Positions 16,387-25,361 are shown, counted from the first letter of the stretch. The stretch is 64,000 bases of DNA from JAICKM01 sp050998805 (GCA_050998805.1 JBPCPV010000007.1:1-64000); one strand, 5' to 3'. Made by a program: numbers and translations. Notes: a model not told the origin generated them from the sequence alone.

Positions 16387-17175
16387 TCACGGCTGCGGCA
16401 TCGGCGTTCCGACGCCCCCACTACAGGGTGCGCCCGGCTCCGGCCCCTTCGGGTCTTGTTTGTACTGCTTGATAAACTGGGGGAGGCGGGGGTCGTCGGC
16501 CCGTTCCAGCGGCAACTGGTAGCCCCAGGCGGAGACCACGATCGCGTGGGGCAGGCCCGGATAGGGACTCAGCAGCAGGTATCCGCCCGACTTAATGAGG
16601 CCGCGCAGCATCTGCGCCTGGTCGGCGGGCAGGTCCGGGCGGTAGGTTATCCAGACCGCGCCGTGTTCTTGCGAATGCACGGCCTGCTCGTTCTGGACAG
16701 GTTTGTCGTAGGCTCCGCAATTGGTCCAGTCTTTCCAGTGGGCACCGCCCATCGGGGGCGACTGCGTATACGTTATCGGATCGGTGGTGTGATTTCGGTC
16801 AGTGATCGTCAGGGCCACGACCCCCGAAATCGAGACGCTGATGCTCACCGCCGGGGGCGGCGAGGGGTTGCCGGCCGGGGCGATCGGAGCCGACGTCGCC
16901 GGGTTGCCGCTGCTACCAACAGAAACCGCCGTTGGGCCGGTCCCGGGGACCCCGGCGCTGTTGGTCTGTGGGAGCAAGAGCAGCACCACCACGCCCAGCA
17001 GGAGAATCAGCAGCAAGCCCCCGGCCATTCCGATCAACAACATGAAATTCGGCTGCGGTGCGGAGGGCCGTGCGGGTGGCCGGCGTGGCGGGCCGGCCTG
17101 CCTCCGCACGGGGGGCAGTTCCGGCTCGTCCTCGTACGGGTCCGTATCCACTGGAATGCGTGGTCCTCTGCTCAT
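16387..17175 (-). CDS. DUF3105 domain protein, membrane-anchored
   Basis: 262 residues. A Pro/Arg-rich cytoplasmic N-terminus is followed by a TM helix (MLLIGMAGGLLLILLLGVVV, about residues 45-68), a Pro/Ser linker and an outside DUF3105 domain: PPMGGAHWKDWTNCGAY, HSQEHGAVWITYRPDLP and a C-terminal LPHAIVVSAWG. The clustered His suggest a metal site, but the function is unknown. A second DUF3105 protein is at 44888-45550. A minus-strand promoter and a dyad lie 130-165 bases upstream. Confidence 0.8.
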   Translation of the reverse strand: MSRGPRIPVDTDPYEDEPELPPVRRQAGPPRRPPARPSAPQPNFMLLIGMAGGLLLILLLGVVVLLLLPQTNSAGVPGTGPTAVSVGSSGNPATSAPIAPAGNPSPPPAVSISVSISGVVALTITDRNHTTDPITYTQSPPMGGAHWKDWTNCGAYDKPVQNEQAVHSQEHGAVWITYRPDLPADQAQMLRGLIKSGGYLLLSPYPGLPHAIVVSAWGYQLPLERADDPRLPQFIKQYKQDPKGPEPGAPCSGGVGTPMPQP

Positions 17176-17302
17176 GTCTCCCCTTTCTTGTAATGACCTA
17201 GAACGCGAGTCCGCTCCCGGGGCGGAGGCCGTTCTCTGGCCCAGACCCGCGGGCGGCTAGCCTGCATGGCACAAGTGACCTTGACGGCCGAGTGTCTGAC
17301 CC

Positions 17303-17331
17303 ATTATACTGCTTATCCAACTAAATAACAA
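17303..17331 (-). promoter_or_regulatory. Promoter for the DUF3105-to-oxidase run
   Basis: On the minus strand TTGTTA (17326-17331), 17 bases, TATAAT (17303-17308). It faces the DUF3105 gene. Confidence 0.6.
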
Positions 17332-17342
17332 TAGTAGTTATT
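17324..17342. promoter_or_regulatory. Inverted repeat over the -35 element
   Basis: AATAAC and GTTATT are exact inverted halves separated by 7 bases. The left half covers the -35 hexamer of the minus-strand promoter, and the element lies 27 bases before the plus-strand permease gene. It is a likely repressor site acting on one or both directions. Confidence 0.45.
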
Positions 17343-17368
17343 GCCTCAGCCCTCTCGAAAGGCTACAG

Positions 17369-18277
17369 ATGCTGCCTGATCTTCCAGTTCTCGCGCTGAA
17401 GTTACGCGACTATGCCCTTTGGATCTTGCCCGCGTATCTGCTGACTATCGGCATAACCTCTGGCCTGAACGCGCTGATCGCTCGGTATGATCCAGCAGGC
17501 TACTCGATGGCTTCCGGCGGGAAGAAGGCTCGTTCGCTGCCTGCTGCTCCCTCCCGCTGGCTTCTCCGGCGACTGCTTGGCCGGACGAGCGATGCCGGCT
17601 CGCGCGCCGGAACGGCTACCCGGTTATGGATCTTGACCACCAGTACGGCGATAACACCTCCTGCCCTGATCCTGACCGCCGCGCTGAATCCTGGGTTAGC
17701 GCTATTGCGTTTGGGAGGCGCTCTGCTGCTGTGTGGGCTGGTCGCGGCTCTGGTTGCCGGATTATCGGGTTCGGGCCGGAGCAGCCCGCGCATCCCTGAG
17801 GCAGCTGCACCTCCGGCGCCTGCCGGCGCCGCCGGATCGTCCTTGTTGGGTTTTCTCCGCCTCTGGTGGTTGCAGATAGGACCTTTGCTGGATCAGACGA
17901 TCTCGCCCTTGTTGGTGAGCGCTCTCCTGGGAGGGCTGTTCACTGCCTGGCGACCGGCCACGTTGCTGGTTCGATGGCTGGCGCAGCAAGACCTTATGGC
18001 GGTCGTTCCCATGTCGCTGGCGACGATCCTGATGCCGTTCCCGGCCGGAACCGATATACCTCTGGCGCGTGCCTTGCAGACCTATGATGTGCCCCTCCCG
18101 GCGGTCTTCACTCTGCTGCTCGGCGCTCCGCTGCTCAATTGGACATGCTTGCGCGGCATCCGGGCTGAATATGGCCGGCGAACGCTGCTGATCTTCCTGG
18201 CGAGTGGCCTCGGCGCCGTGATCCTGCTTGGCCTGCTGATCGGGGTTCTGTTCGGGCGCGATGCTTTCACCTACTAG
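17369..18277 (+). CDS. Permease-like membrane protein
   Basis: 302 residues with about eight hydrophobic segments and a variable linker rich in Pro/Ala near residues 135-155. The pairing of TTSTAITPPALILTAALNP in the first half with PFPAGTDIPLARAL in the second resembles the permease (DUF318/YraQ) family, whose members have two similar halves, but the match is from memory and partial. AAAGG lies 6 bases before the ATG. It is divergent from the DUF3105 gene with a shared dyad between them, and upstream of the metal repressor gene. Confidence 0.5.
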   Translation: MLPDLPVLALKLRDYALWILPAYLLTIGITSGLNALIARYDPAGYSMASGGKKARSLPAAPSRWLLRRLLGRTSDAGSRAGTATRLWILTTSTAITPPALILTAALNPGLALLRLGGALLLCGLVAALVAGLSGSGRSSPRIPEAAAPPAPAGAAGSSLLGFLRLWWLQIGPLLDQTISPLLVSALLGGLFTAWRPATLLVRWLAQQDLMAVVPMSLATILMPFPAGTDIPLARALQTYDVPLPAVFTLLLGAPLLNWTCLRGIRAEYGRRTLLIFLASGLGAVILLGLLIGVLFGRDAFTY

Positions 18278-18319
18278 CAGACGTAGCAGCGGCGATCCCC
18301 CAGATAAGCCTCGGCACAT

Positions 18320-18348
18320 TTGACAATTTGTCTCGGTTAGATTAGAAT
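18320..18348 (+). promoter_or_regulatory. Promoter of the DtxR-type repressor operon
   Basis: TTGACA (18320-18325), 17 bases, TAGAAT (18343-18348). GTTAG at 18336-18340 and CTAAG at 18359-18363 are inverted around the -10 and could be part of a metal-repressor box, though the spacing is not the standard DtxR one. Confidence 0.65.
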
Positions 18349-18386
18349 ATAGTCATGGCTAAGATTCGGATTGAAGGGAGTCAGCT

Positions 18387-19115
18387 ATGACATACGCGCC
18401 ATCGGTAGCCGAGCAGGATTATCTTAAGCAGATCTACTTGCAGCAGGAGGAGTCGGGGTGTGCCACGACCCGGGAACTGGCGGCGCGACTCGGCGTCAAG
18501 CCGCCCTCCGTTAGCGCGATGCTCAAGCATCTAGCCGAGGACCCCGGCGGGCCATATGTCCGCCACCGGCCCTATCACGGGGTTGAGCTGACCGACAAGG
18601 GCCTGGCCGTGGCTCTGGAAATGCTTCGCCACCACCGGCTGATCGAACTCTTCCTGGCCGAGATTCTCGGCATGCCCTGGGATCAGGTCCATGCCGAGGC
18701 CGAGCGACTAGAGCACGTCCTCTCGGAGGATCTGGAGGAGCGCATCGCCGCCAAGCTCGGCCATCCCACCCACGACCCGCATGGCGATCCGATCCCCGAC
18801 CGAGACGGCAGAATGGCGGATGTCGACACTCGGCCGCTGAGCACGCTCTCCGTGGGCGCGCGCGCGACGGTAGTGCGAGTGCGCAACTCCGACACAAGCC
18901 TGCTGCAGTACCTCGGGTCGCTCGGTCTCGTCCCCGGAGCCGCGGTCTCAGTCGTTAGCGTCTCCCCTTATGGCGATGTCATCACACTACGTGTCGGCGC
19001 CACGGTGCACCTGGTTGGGACGGCCGTCACGCAGGCCGTCTTCGTCAGCTCCGGCGGCCCGCTCGCGTCCGGCGCCGGAGCGTCGTCTGTTCCATCCGAA
19101 GACTCAACTCCATGA
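18387..19115 (+). CDS. DtxR/MntR-family metal-dependent repressor
   Basis: 242 residues. The N-terminal winged helix (residues 7-65) has the family pattern AEQDYLKQIYLQQEESG and a recognition helix KPPSVSAMLKHLAE. The dimerisation/metal domain follows (MLRHHRLIELFLAEILGM, HAEAERLEHVLSEDLEERI), with the His/Glu ligands expected for Mn or Fe. An SH3-like FeoA-type domain ends it (DTSLLQYLGSLGLVPGAAV). With metal bound it should repress its operon. Its stop overlaps the start of the NRAMP-related transporter (ATGA), so that transporter is the direct target. GGGAG precedes the ATG. Confidence 0.9.
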   Translation: MTYAPSVAEQDYLKQIYLQQEESGCATTRELAARLGVKPPSVSAMLKHLAEDPGGPYVRHRPYHGVELTDKGLAVALEMLRHHRLIELFLAEILGMPWDQVHAEAERLEHVLSEDLEERIAAKLGHPTHDPHGDPIPDRDGRMADVDTRPLSTLSVGARATVVRVRNSDTSLLQYLGSLGLVPGAAVSVVSVSPYGDVITLRVGATVHLVGTAVTQAVFVSSGGPLASGAGASSVPSEDSTP

Positions 19116-20479
19116 GCGTCTCACCGAGAGATACCGAGCTGGACGCTCCGCCCGCCGGCGCGCCGGTACTGACGACGGAGGACCGTAAGCGCGCCCGCGA
19201 CCGCCAGCGAGTGCGGACCGCGCGGTGCCGCGGCCGGTCGCCCCTCCTGGTCTGGCTTCTGCTTGGCCCCGGCATACTCGCCTTGCTGGGCGAGAATGAC
19301 GGGCCCAGCATGCTCTCATATGCCCAGACCGGGGCGCAGTTCGGGATCGGATTCTTCGTCCCCTTCATCGCCTGCCTCTTCCTAATGGCTTATGTGGTGC
19401 AGGAGATGACAGTGCGGCTCGGCGCGGCCACCCATCGCGGGCACGCCGAGCTGATCTTCGATCGCTTCGGCCCCTTCTGGGGCTGGTTCTCGCTAGGCGA
19501 CCTGGCGTTCGGCAACTTCCTTACGCTCATCACGGAGTTCATTGCCATCCGAGCCGGCCTCGGCTATTTCGGTGTCCCGCCGCTTGTGGCGGTGATCGGC
19601 GCGCTGTTGCTCATCGTGGCGGCCACCGCCACCGCACGCTATTGGACCTGGGAGCGCATCGTCCTCGCGCTCGCGATCTTCAATGGGTTGTTCGTGCCGG
19701 CTGCCCTGTTCGCGCACCCGGACTGGGGGGCGATCGGCCAGGCGTTCCTCACCTGGGGTCCGCTCCCCGGCGGCCTGACCAACAGCACAATCCTGCTACT
19801 GCTCTCGAACATCGGGGCCACCGTGACCCCCTGGATGCTTTTCTTCCAGCAGAGCGCGACCGCCGACAAGGGGATGACGGCCGACGACGTGCGCCAGGGT
19901 CGCCTCGACACAGCTCTCGGCGCGGGCTTGGCGGCCCTCTTCGCGGTCGCCACGGTCGTGGCCACGGCGCCGCTATTCGCCAAGGGGATTCACGTGGGGA
20001 GCTTCCAGGGGGCCGATTTTGCCCAGGCGCTGGCGCCGATCCTTGGGCCCGTGGGCGCGGCGTTGTTCGCGCTCGGCATCTTCGAGGCCGGCCTGGTGGC
20101 GGCTATCACGATCTCGACCTCCTCCGCCTACGCCTTCGGAGAAGTCACGGGGCGGGCGCGTAGTCTGAACCGGGGGATGCGCGAGGAGGCGCCCTTCTAC
20201 ACGATGCTGTTGGCGAGCGCGGCCGGCGCGGCCGTGCTGGTTCTGCTGCCGGGGATGCCGCTCGTCTTCGTCGTGGAGATCGTCAACGTAATCGCCGTCC
20301 TGGCAATGCCACCCGCGCTTGTGCTGCTTTACTTGCTCTGTAACGACCGGCAGATCATGGGCAGCTTACGCAGCTCGCGGGCGGGTAACCTCGCGGCTCT
20401 GGCGGTCGTCGTCTTTCTGGTGGGGGCGGGCGTCCTGTTCGGGGTGACCGTGGTCTTCCCACATCTCTTCGGCAGCTAG
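19112..20479 (+). CDS. NRAMP-superfamily metal transporter, NRMT-like
   Basis: 455 residues, 11 or so TM helices. It aligns with NRAMP but differs at the metal site. In TM1 the usual DPGN reads DGPS (GENDGPSMLSYAQTGAQFG, residues 60-75). In TM6 the usual A-x-x-M-P-H reads ATVTPWM, so the Met ligand is Thr. From memory, these changes (Gly after Asp, Thr for Met) mark the NRAMP-related magnesium transporters that have lost selectivity for soft transition metals. It may import Mg or Mn under the overlapping repressor's control. Translation is coupled to the repressor by ATGA. Confidence 0.85.
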   Translation: MSVSPRDTELDAPPAGAPVLTTEDRKRARDRQRVRTARCRGRSPLLVWLLLGPGILALLGENDGPSMLSYAQTGAQFGIGFFVPFIACLFLMAYVVQEMTVRLGAATHRGHAELIFDRFGPFWGWFSLGDLAFGNFLTLITEFIAIRAGLGYFGVPPLVAVIGALLLIVAATATARYWTWERIVLALAIFNGLFVPAALFAHPDWGAIGQAFLTWGPLPGGLTNSTILLLLSNIGATVTPWMLFFQQSATADKGMTADDVRQGRLDTALGAGLAALFAVATVVATAPLFAKGIHVGSFQGADFAQALAPILGPVGAALFALGIFEAGLVAAITISTSSAYAFGEVTGRARSLNRGMREEAPFYTMLLASAAGAAVLVLLPGMPLVFVVEIVNVIAVLAMPPALVLLYLLCNDRQIMGSLRSSRAGNLAALAVVVFLVGAGVLFGVTVVFPHLFGS

Positions 20480-20503
20480 GCCGACAACACAAGGAGAACT
20501 ACT

Positions 20504-20722
20504 GTGCAAGGAGAACTGAACGAGGCGCAGTTCGGGCGCGAGGACGCCGCGCTCGAGGCGGCGTTGGAGCCAGGCCAACTGGTGCGGGCCAGCCGGCAGC
20601 CCTTTGGCCTCCGGCACCTCACTCCGGGTGAGCGGGCCGTGATGTGGGGCCTGCGGATCTACGCCGTCCTCATGCTGCTCGTGGTGATCTACCACGCCCT
20701 GGGGGCGATCCTGGGCAGCTAA
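20504..20722 (+). CDS. Small single-pass membrane protein
   Basis: 72 residues from GTG 20504, 7 bases after AAGGAG. An acidic N-terminus (EDAALEAALEPG) leads to one TM helix (WGLRIYAVLMLLVVIYHALGAI). No known family. It lies 24 bases after the NRAMP-related gene and is probably the third gene of that operon, possibly an accessory subunit. Confidence 0.6.
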   Translation: MQGELNEAQFGREDAALEAALEPGQLVRASRQPFGLRHLTPGERAVMWGLRIYAVLMLLVVIYHALGAILGS

Positions 20723-20810
20723 GAGGGCCAATCGAGGGCGGAGCCGCTCTCCCACTGACGTTGCGCTTGCGTCGCGAAACGCTTACGACCACGCCCCGAG
20801 CCGACCTTGA

Positions 20811-20839
20811 TTGACACTGGCAATCAGTTTGGCTATAAT
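20811..20839 (+). promoter_or_regulatory. Consensus promoter of the SLH surface protein
   Basis: TTGACA (20811-20816), 17 bases, TATAAT (20834-20839), a full consensus match. The start codon at 20858 is only 18 bases past the -10, so the leader is about 12 bases, just long enough for AAGGAGG. This also argues against the upstream frame start at 20807. Confidence 0.85.
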
Positions 20840-20857
20840 CGGTCCAAGGAGGGGATG

Positions 20858-23464
20858 ATGAGCTCACGCTATCTCTCGCTGTTACTGCTCTCTACCCTGG
20901 GGCTTTTCGTCTCAGTGGGGCTGACCCTCGCCAACGCTGCCGTTGGGCCAGGCCCAGCCCAGCAGGCCGGCACACCCCAACCACCTGTGTGGGATCCGGA
21001 TTACGGGTATAAGCTCGGCCCTGAGCTTCCCGCCGACCAGACGCTCTCGCAACACGGCCCCAACCACCTGATCCATCCCTGCGGCGGGATGGACCCGCAG
21101 CCTGCGTTCTACGGCCTCTCTCCGCTCTCTATCGCCTATGTGCCCGGTATGTGTTCCAGCGGCTACGGCGACATAGGCGTATGGCAGGCGGCCGGGCATA
21201 GCTATGTCGTGATATCCGGCTTTAACCTGCGCATGTTTCATATCTTCAACGTGGACGACCCGTATAATCCGGTGGCGTTGGTCACACAGCCCTTCCCGGC
21301 GGGCGGCACCGCCGGCACGTCGGCCTTCCCGTTTCAGCAGGGCGGCAACCGATATGTCTCGATCACCATGCGCGGGTCGGGCACCGGCTGCGGCTGGTTT
21401 GTCTACAATGTGAACAACCCGGCCTCCCCTCAGTTCGTGGCGCGCAAGACAGGCAGCGACTGGTGTACCGTCCACGAACACTTCGTCTCTACCGACGCGA
21501 ATGGCGACGCGGACTATGCCTGGCTGGCGATGAGCGGGGAAACCGGCTCCGGCTATAAGGCCGTGGTGCTCGACATCCACGACCTGAGTAACATCACGGA
21601 AACCGGGCGCTACCAGAGGCCGGACGCGAACAGCAACATCTTCGTGCACGACATCACCGTGATCGGCCAGTTGGTCTTCCTGGCCCACTGGGGCGGCGGG
21701 GTCATCGTCCACGACAAGCAGACGCTCGCGCACAATATCAACCCGACCCCGCTCAACCCGATCGACAGCATCCGCCCGTCGAGCTTCAATGTGCATCACA
21801 TGTGGCCGACGAGCGACGGCAACCACCTCTTCATTGAGGATGAGTTCATCAACAGCGCCGGCCTGGAGAAGGTCAAGCTCTACAACATCGCTAATCTGAG
21901 CGCGCCCTACTACGAGACCGGCATCATCGGCACCGATTCTGCTGCCAACAGCCAGGCGCACAACCTGAAGATCCAGAACATCGGGCCGGGACTTGACCGG
22001 CTCTACGTGGGCTGGTACAAGGCGGGCACGCGAGGCTTCGAGGTGGATACGACCGCCGTGCCGCCGGTCATCACCGCCACGATCAAGCACCAGTTACGCG
22101 CCACCGCCGGGCCGGGCTTCGGCGGCACCTGGGGTGTAGATTACCTGCCCTGCACTGTCCGCGGCCAACCCACGACCTGTATCTATAGCAGCGATTACCA
22201 GAGTTTCGGCCTCACCGTAGACGCACTGGGTTACGATCCGAGCCGCGATCCCTACCCGCCCGAGTCTCAGATCACCGACCCGGTGAACGGCCAGTCTATC
22301 ACCGGCTGCACCTACACTATCCGGGGCAACGCGCACGACTACTATAGCGGGCTGGCAGGGGTCGAGGTCAGCACCGATAACGGGGTCTCCTGGGCGCCCG
22401 CGAGCGGCACGACTAACTGGACTTACGCCTGGACCATCCCTGGCGACGGCAGCTATACCCTGAAGTCTCGCGCTCTCGATGCGGCGGGGAACGTGGAAGT
22501 GCCGACGACCACGGTGACCGTGAGCGTGAGCGGCTGCACGGTGCCGACACTCACGCCCACGGGCACACCGGCGCCCTCCGCGACCGCCCCTCCCTCACCG
22601 ACCAGCGCCCTCTCCGCGACGGCGACGCTGACGAACACCCCGACACCGACGAACATGCCCTCGCCGACGAACACGCCCATCGGCCCGACAGACACTCCGC
22701 GGCCGACGAACACGCCCGTCGGCCCGACAGACACTCCGCAGCCGACAAACACGCCTAGCGGCCCGACGGACACTCCGCGGGCGACGAACACGCCGGGCGG
22801 CCCAACAGATACACCGCAGCCGACAGACACTCCGCCACCTCCGAGCGCCACCCCGACCGCCTGCTCGATCAACTTCTCCGACGTTCACCCATCGGACTAC
22901 TTCTACACGCCGGTGCAGTATCTCTTCTGCCACGGGGTGATCTCAGGCTACTCTGACGGCACCTACCGGCCTTATTCGAATACGACGCGCTCCCAGATGG
23001 TCAAGATCGTCGTCCTCGGCTTCGACAAAGCCATCGTGACCCCGACTGGAACAGCCTACACCTTCACGGATGTGACCCGTTCCAACCCGTACTTCTCGGT
23101 CGTCGAGACCGCCTACGCGGACGGTATCGTCAGCGGCTACACCTGCGGAGTCGCGCCGGCCGGACCCTGCGATGCCCAGCACCGCCCCTGGTTCCTGCCG
23201 TACGCCTACGTGACACGCGGCCAGCTCTCGAAGATAGACGTGATCGCGGCACAGTGGGCGCTCTACACCCCGACTGTGCCGACCTTCACCGACGTGACCA
23301 CGGCGAACCCGTTCTACACGGTGATCGAGACGGCCTACTGCCACGGGGTGATCAGCGGCTACTCGGACCACACGTTCAGGCCATACAACAATGCGACAAG
23401 GGGGCAGATCGCCAAGATCGTCTACCTGTCCATAACAAACCCGCCGACAAGCTGCGGGCCGTAG
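20858..23464 (+). CDS. Large S-layer-type surface protein with propeller and SLH domains
   Basis: 868 residues, start chosen by AAGGAGG five bases upstream. Signal peptide (MSSRYLSLLLLSTLGLFVSV). Residues 50-460 look like an LVIVD-type beta-propeller (repeats such as MFHIFNVDDPYNPVALV and VVLDIHDLSNITETGRY). Residues 470-560 are an Ig-like domain with a VSTDNGVSW strand. A Pro/Thr stalk of repeated TPxxPTDTP units follows (560-665), then three SLH domains (NFSDVHPSDYFY, GVISGYSDGTYRP and two relatives) that bind secondary wall polymers. It is a surface-anchored protein; the propeller's ligand is unknown. It has its own strong promoter, as expected for an abundant envelope protein. Confidence 0.85.
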   Translation: MSSRYLSLLLLSTLGLFVSVGLTLANAAVGPGPAQQAGTPQPPVWDPDYGYKLGPELPADQTLSQHGPNHLIHPCGGMDPQPAFYGLSPLSIAYVPGMCSSGYGDIGVWQAAGHSYVVISGFNLRMFHIFNVDDPYNPVALVTQPFPAGGTAGTSAFPFQQGGNRYVSITMRGSGTGCGWFVYNVNNPASPQFVARKTGSDWCTVHEHFVSTDANGDADYAWLAMSGETGSGYKAVVLDIHDLSNITETGRYQRPDANSNIFVHDITVIGQLVFLAHWGGGVIVHDKQTLAHNINPTPLNPIDSIRPSSFNVHHMWPTSDGNHLFIEDEFINSAGLEKVKLYNIANLSAPYYETGIIGTDSAANSQAHNLKIQNIGPGLDRLYVGWYKAGTRGFEVDTTAVPPVITATIKHQLRATAGPGFGGTWGVDYLPCTVRGQPTTCIYSSDYQSFGLTVDALGYDPSRDPYPPESQITDPVNGQSITGCTYTIRGNAHDYYSGLAGVEVSTDNGVSWAPASGTTNWTYAWTIPGDGSYTLKSRALDAAGNVEVPTTTVTVSVSGCTVPTLTPTGTPAPSATAPPSPTSALSATATLTNTPTPTNMPSPTNTPIGPTDTPRPTNTPVGPTDTPQPTNTPSGPTDTPRATNTPGGPTDTPQPTDTPPPPSATPTACSINFSDVHPSDYFYTPVQYLFCHGVISGYSDGTYRPYSNTTRSQMVKIVVLGFDKAIVTPTGTAYTFTDVTRSNPYFSVVETAYADGIVSGYTCGVAPAGPCDAQHRPWFLPYAYVTRGQLSKIDVIAAQWALYTPTVPTFTDVTTANPFYTVIETAYCHGVISGYSDHTFRPYNNATRGQIAKIVYLSITNPPTSCGP

Positions 23465-23500
23465 GAGGGTGAGGAACCGGTCCCCGTGGGAGCCAAGTCT

Positions 23501-23535
23501 GCGTAGGGGCCGGTTTGAAACCGACCCCTATACGC
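23501..23535. repeat. GGGGCC-type intergenic hairpin
   Basis: GCGTA, GGGG and CGGTTT pair with AAACCG, CCCC and TACGC around a one-base loop, with two small mismatches. It follows the SLH gene by 37 bases and can act as a terminator, though no U-tract follows. Hairpins of this wording (GGGGC.GGTTT/AAACC.GCCCC) are familiar from Chloroflexi intergenic regions. The remaining 23536-23713 sequence has no gene. Confidence 0.55.
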
Positions 23536-23713
23536 AATAGGTGGTTCTTCGGCACACTGCGAGTAATCGTCTCCCTAGTCCGGTCTTTCAGACCAGGTAA
23601 CCCAACGACCTTCGTTACCTCGTTTCTCCGCGGTTCGTATTCCCGCAAACTCTCCGCGCCTCCGCGCCCTGGGGTGAAATCGGCGTTATGTCGGGGTGTC
23701 AGGGCTGCGGACC

Positions 23714-23742
23714 TTGACACGCCCAGGATTCTCTGGTACTAT
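23714..23742 (+). promoter_or_regulatory. Promoter of the zinc sensor/exporter operon
   Basis: TTGACA (23714-23719), 17 bases, TACTAT (23737-23742). It is 34 bases before the ArsR/SmtB-type gene. Confidence 0.65.
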
Positions 23743-23775
23743 CTGAGCAAGTAGTCAGTTAGAGGGAGCAGACTC

Positions 23776-24156
23776 GTGCCTAAATCGCTTCAACTCCTGG
23801 CCATTCATCCGGATCGGGTCGCCGCCGCCGAGACTTCCATCCCTAGTGAGGAACGCCTTACCGGTTTAGTCGACACCTTTCAGGCGCTGGCTGACCTGAC
23901 GCGCGTTCGTCTGCTCTATGCCCTCATCACGGGCCCGCTGTGTGTCCGGGATCTGGCGATTCTGGTTGGGGTCTCGGAGTCGGCGGTGTCGCACCAGTTG
24001 CGCTACTTACGGGATCGGCGATTGGTGAAGCCTCGGCGCGATGGGAACGTGATCTACTACGCCCTGGATGACACCCATGTAGCCGCGCTGTTCCGTGAGG
24101 CGGACTACCATGTCGATCATGTGTATCGGAGGCTCCCCGACCACCCGGACCGTTAG
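23776..24156 (+). CDS. SmtB/CzrA-type zinc-responsive repressor
   Basis: 126 residues from GTG 23776, with AGGGAG upstream. ArsR/SmtB winged helix: LVDTFQALADLTRVRLLYAL, recognition helix SESAVSHQLRYLRDRRLV and a beta wing. The last helix has a perfect alpha-5 zinc site, D-x-H-x10-H-x2-H (DTH...HVDH near residues 103-120), as in SmtB and CzrA. The alpha-3 Cys motif of arsenic sensors is absent. It should release DNA on binding Zn(II) or Co(II). The next gene is a zinc-type CDF exporter, so the pair forms a zinc-resistance operon. Confidence 0.9.
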   Translation: MPKSLQLLAIHPDRVAAAETSIPSEERLTGLVDTFQALADLTRVRLLYALITGPLCVRDLAILVGVSESAVSHQLRYLRDRRLVKPRRDGNVIYYALDDTHVAALFREADYHVDHVYRRLPDHPDR

Positions 24157-24184
24157 CGTCCGTAAAGAAAGGAACGCCGCCTCG

Positions 24185-25228
24185 ATGGGTACGAACCCTA
24201 CCGATCATGACCACGACGACCACGATCATTCCCATACCGAAGGCGTGCTCGCCCAGATCCTGGGGATGTTCGGTATCGGCCACGGGCACTCCCACGGCAC
24301 GGTGCAGGTGGATTCCGCGCTGGAGGGGAGCGCGCAGGGCATCCGTGCCCTCTGGACCAGCCTGCTGATTCTCGGCGGCACCGCAATCTTTCAGCTTGTG
24401 GTCGCCCTGATCAGCGGCAGCGCAGGTCTGCTGGCCGATACGATCCACAATTTCGCCGACGCCCTCACCGCGGCGCCGCTGGGGATCGCCTTTGCCCTTA
24501 GTCGCCGCCCGCCCAATCGCAGCTTTACTTACGGCTACGACCGGGCCGAAGACGTGGCCGGGGTGCTTATCGTCCTGATCATCTTCATCAGCGCGGCGGT
24601 CGCTGTCTGGGAGTCCGCGCAAAAGCTGTTCCACCCGGAGCCGATGGCGAATATATGGTGGGTCGTGGCCGCGGCGATCGCCGGTTTCATCGGCAATGAG
24701 TGGGTGGCCCAGGTGCGTATCCGCACCGGCGAGCGCATCGGCAGCGCCGCCCTGGTCGCCGACGGCCGGCACGCTCGCGCCGATGGGCTGACCTCGCTGG
24801 CGGTGCTCATTGGCGCGTTTGGCGCTCTCATGGGGTTCCCCTTACTCGATCCCATCGTCGGGCTGCTGATCACGCTTGCGATCCTGATCATCGGCAAGCA
24901 GGCCGGGCAAGCGATCCTCTACCGCCTCATGGATGCTGTGGACCCGGCTCTGGTCGATCAGGTCGAACAGACGGCCCGGGGGATTCCTGGGGTGCGGGGG
25001 ATCCATGACGTACGGGTGCGCTGGCATGGGCATCGCCTCATCGCCGAGTTGCACAGCGATGTGGACCCGGCACTCTCGACCGTGGGCAGCCACGCCATCG
25101 CCGAGGAGATCCGCCATGCGCTGCTGCACAAGGTCGCGGGGCTTGCCGAGGCGCTGGTGCATATCGATCCGGCGGGGCACTCGCCGGAGCATTACCACGA
25201 GACGACCTGGCACCACCGCCCGACGTAA
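24185..25228 (+). CDS. CDF-family zinc/cobalt exporter
   Basis: 347 residues from the ATG at 24185; AAAGGA lies upstream at a wide spacing. A His/Asp-rich N-terminus (DHDHDDHDHSH) and a GHGHSHG loop can collect metal. Six TM helices follow, with the transport site in TM2 (HNFADALT; His/Asp type, typical of Zn) and TM5 (HARADGLTSLAVL; H-x3-D). The C-terminal cytoplasmic domain has a GVRGIHDVRVRWHGH segment. It exports Zn(II), perhaps Co(II), against protons. It is 28 bases after the SmtB-like repressor gene. Confidence 0.92.
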   Translation: MGTNPTDHDHDDHDHSHTEGVLAQILGMFGIGHGHSHGTVQVDSALEGSAQGIRALWTSLLILGGTAIFQLVVALISGSAGLLADTIHNFADALTAAPLGIAFALSRRPPNRSFTYGYDRAEDVAGVLIVLIIFISAAVAVWESAQKLFHPEPMANIWWVVAAAIAGFIGNEWVAQVRIRTGERIGSAALVADGRHARADGLTSLAVLIGAFGALMGFPLLDPIVGLLITLAILIIGKQAGQAILYRLMDAVDPALVDQVEQTARGIPGVRGIHDVRVRWHGHRLIAELHSDVDPALSTVGSHAIAEEIRHALLHKVAGLAEALVHIDPAGHSPEHYHETTWHHRPT

Positions 25229-25249
25229 GTTCCAGGGAGAAGGAGGGTG

Positions 25250-25266
25250 GCGCGATATGGTAATTG
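25250..25266. repeat. 17-bp copy of the PIG-L gene start region
   Basis: GCGCGATATGGTAATTG occurs here and at 30089-30105, where it covers the start codon of the PIG-L deacetylase. AGGAGG precedes both. Here the frame ends after five codons. It looks like a leftover of a duplication or recombination. Confidence 0.5.
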
Positions 25267-25361
25267 GCCTGTGAGGAGGATTGGAACGGATTTGTACGCC
25301 AGCAACTATCGGCTGTCGTAACTCGGGAGCAGAGTCGGATCGTTCGCTGCCGCGTCCGGGC

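Noticed and set aside
20912..22090. 392-codon minus-strand frame
   Set aside because: Antisense to the propeller of the SLH protein, which has its own consensus promoter and ribosome binding site.
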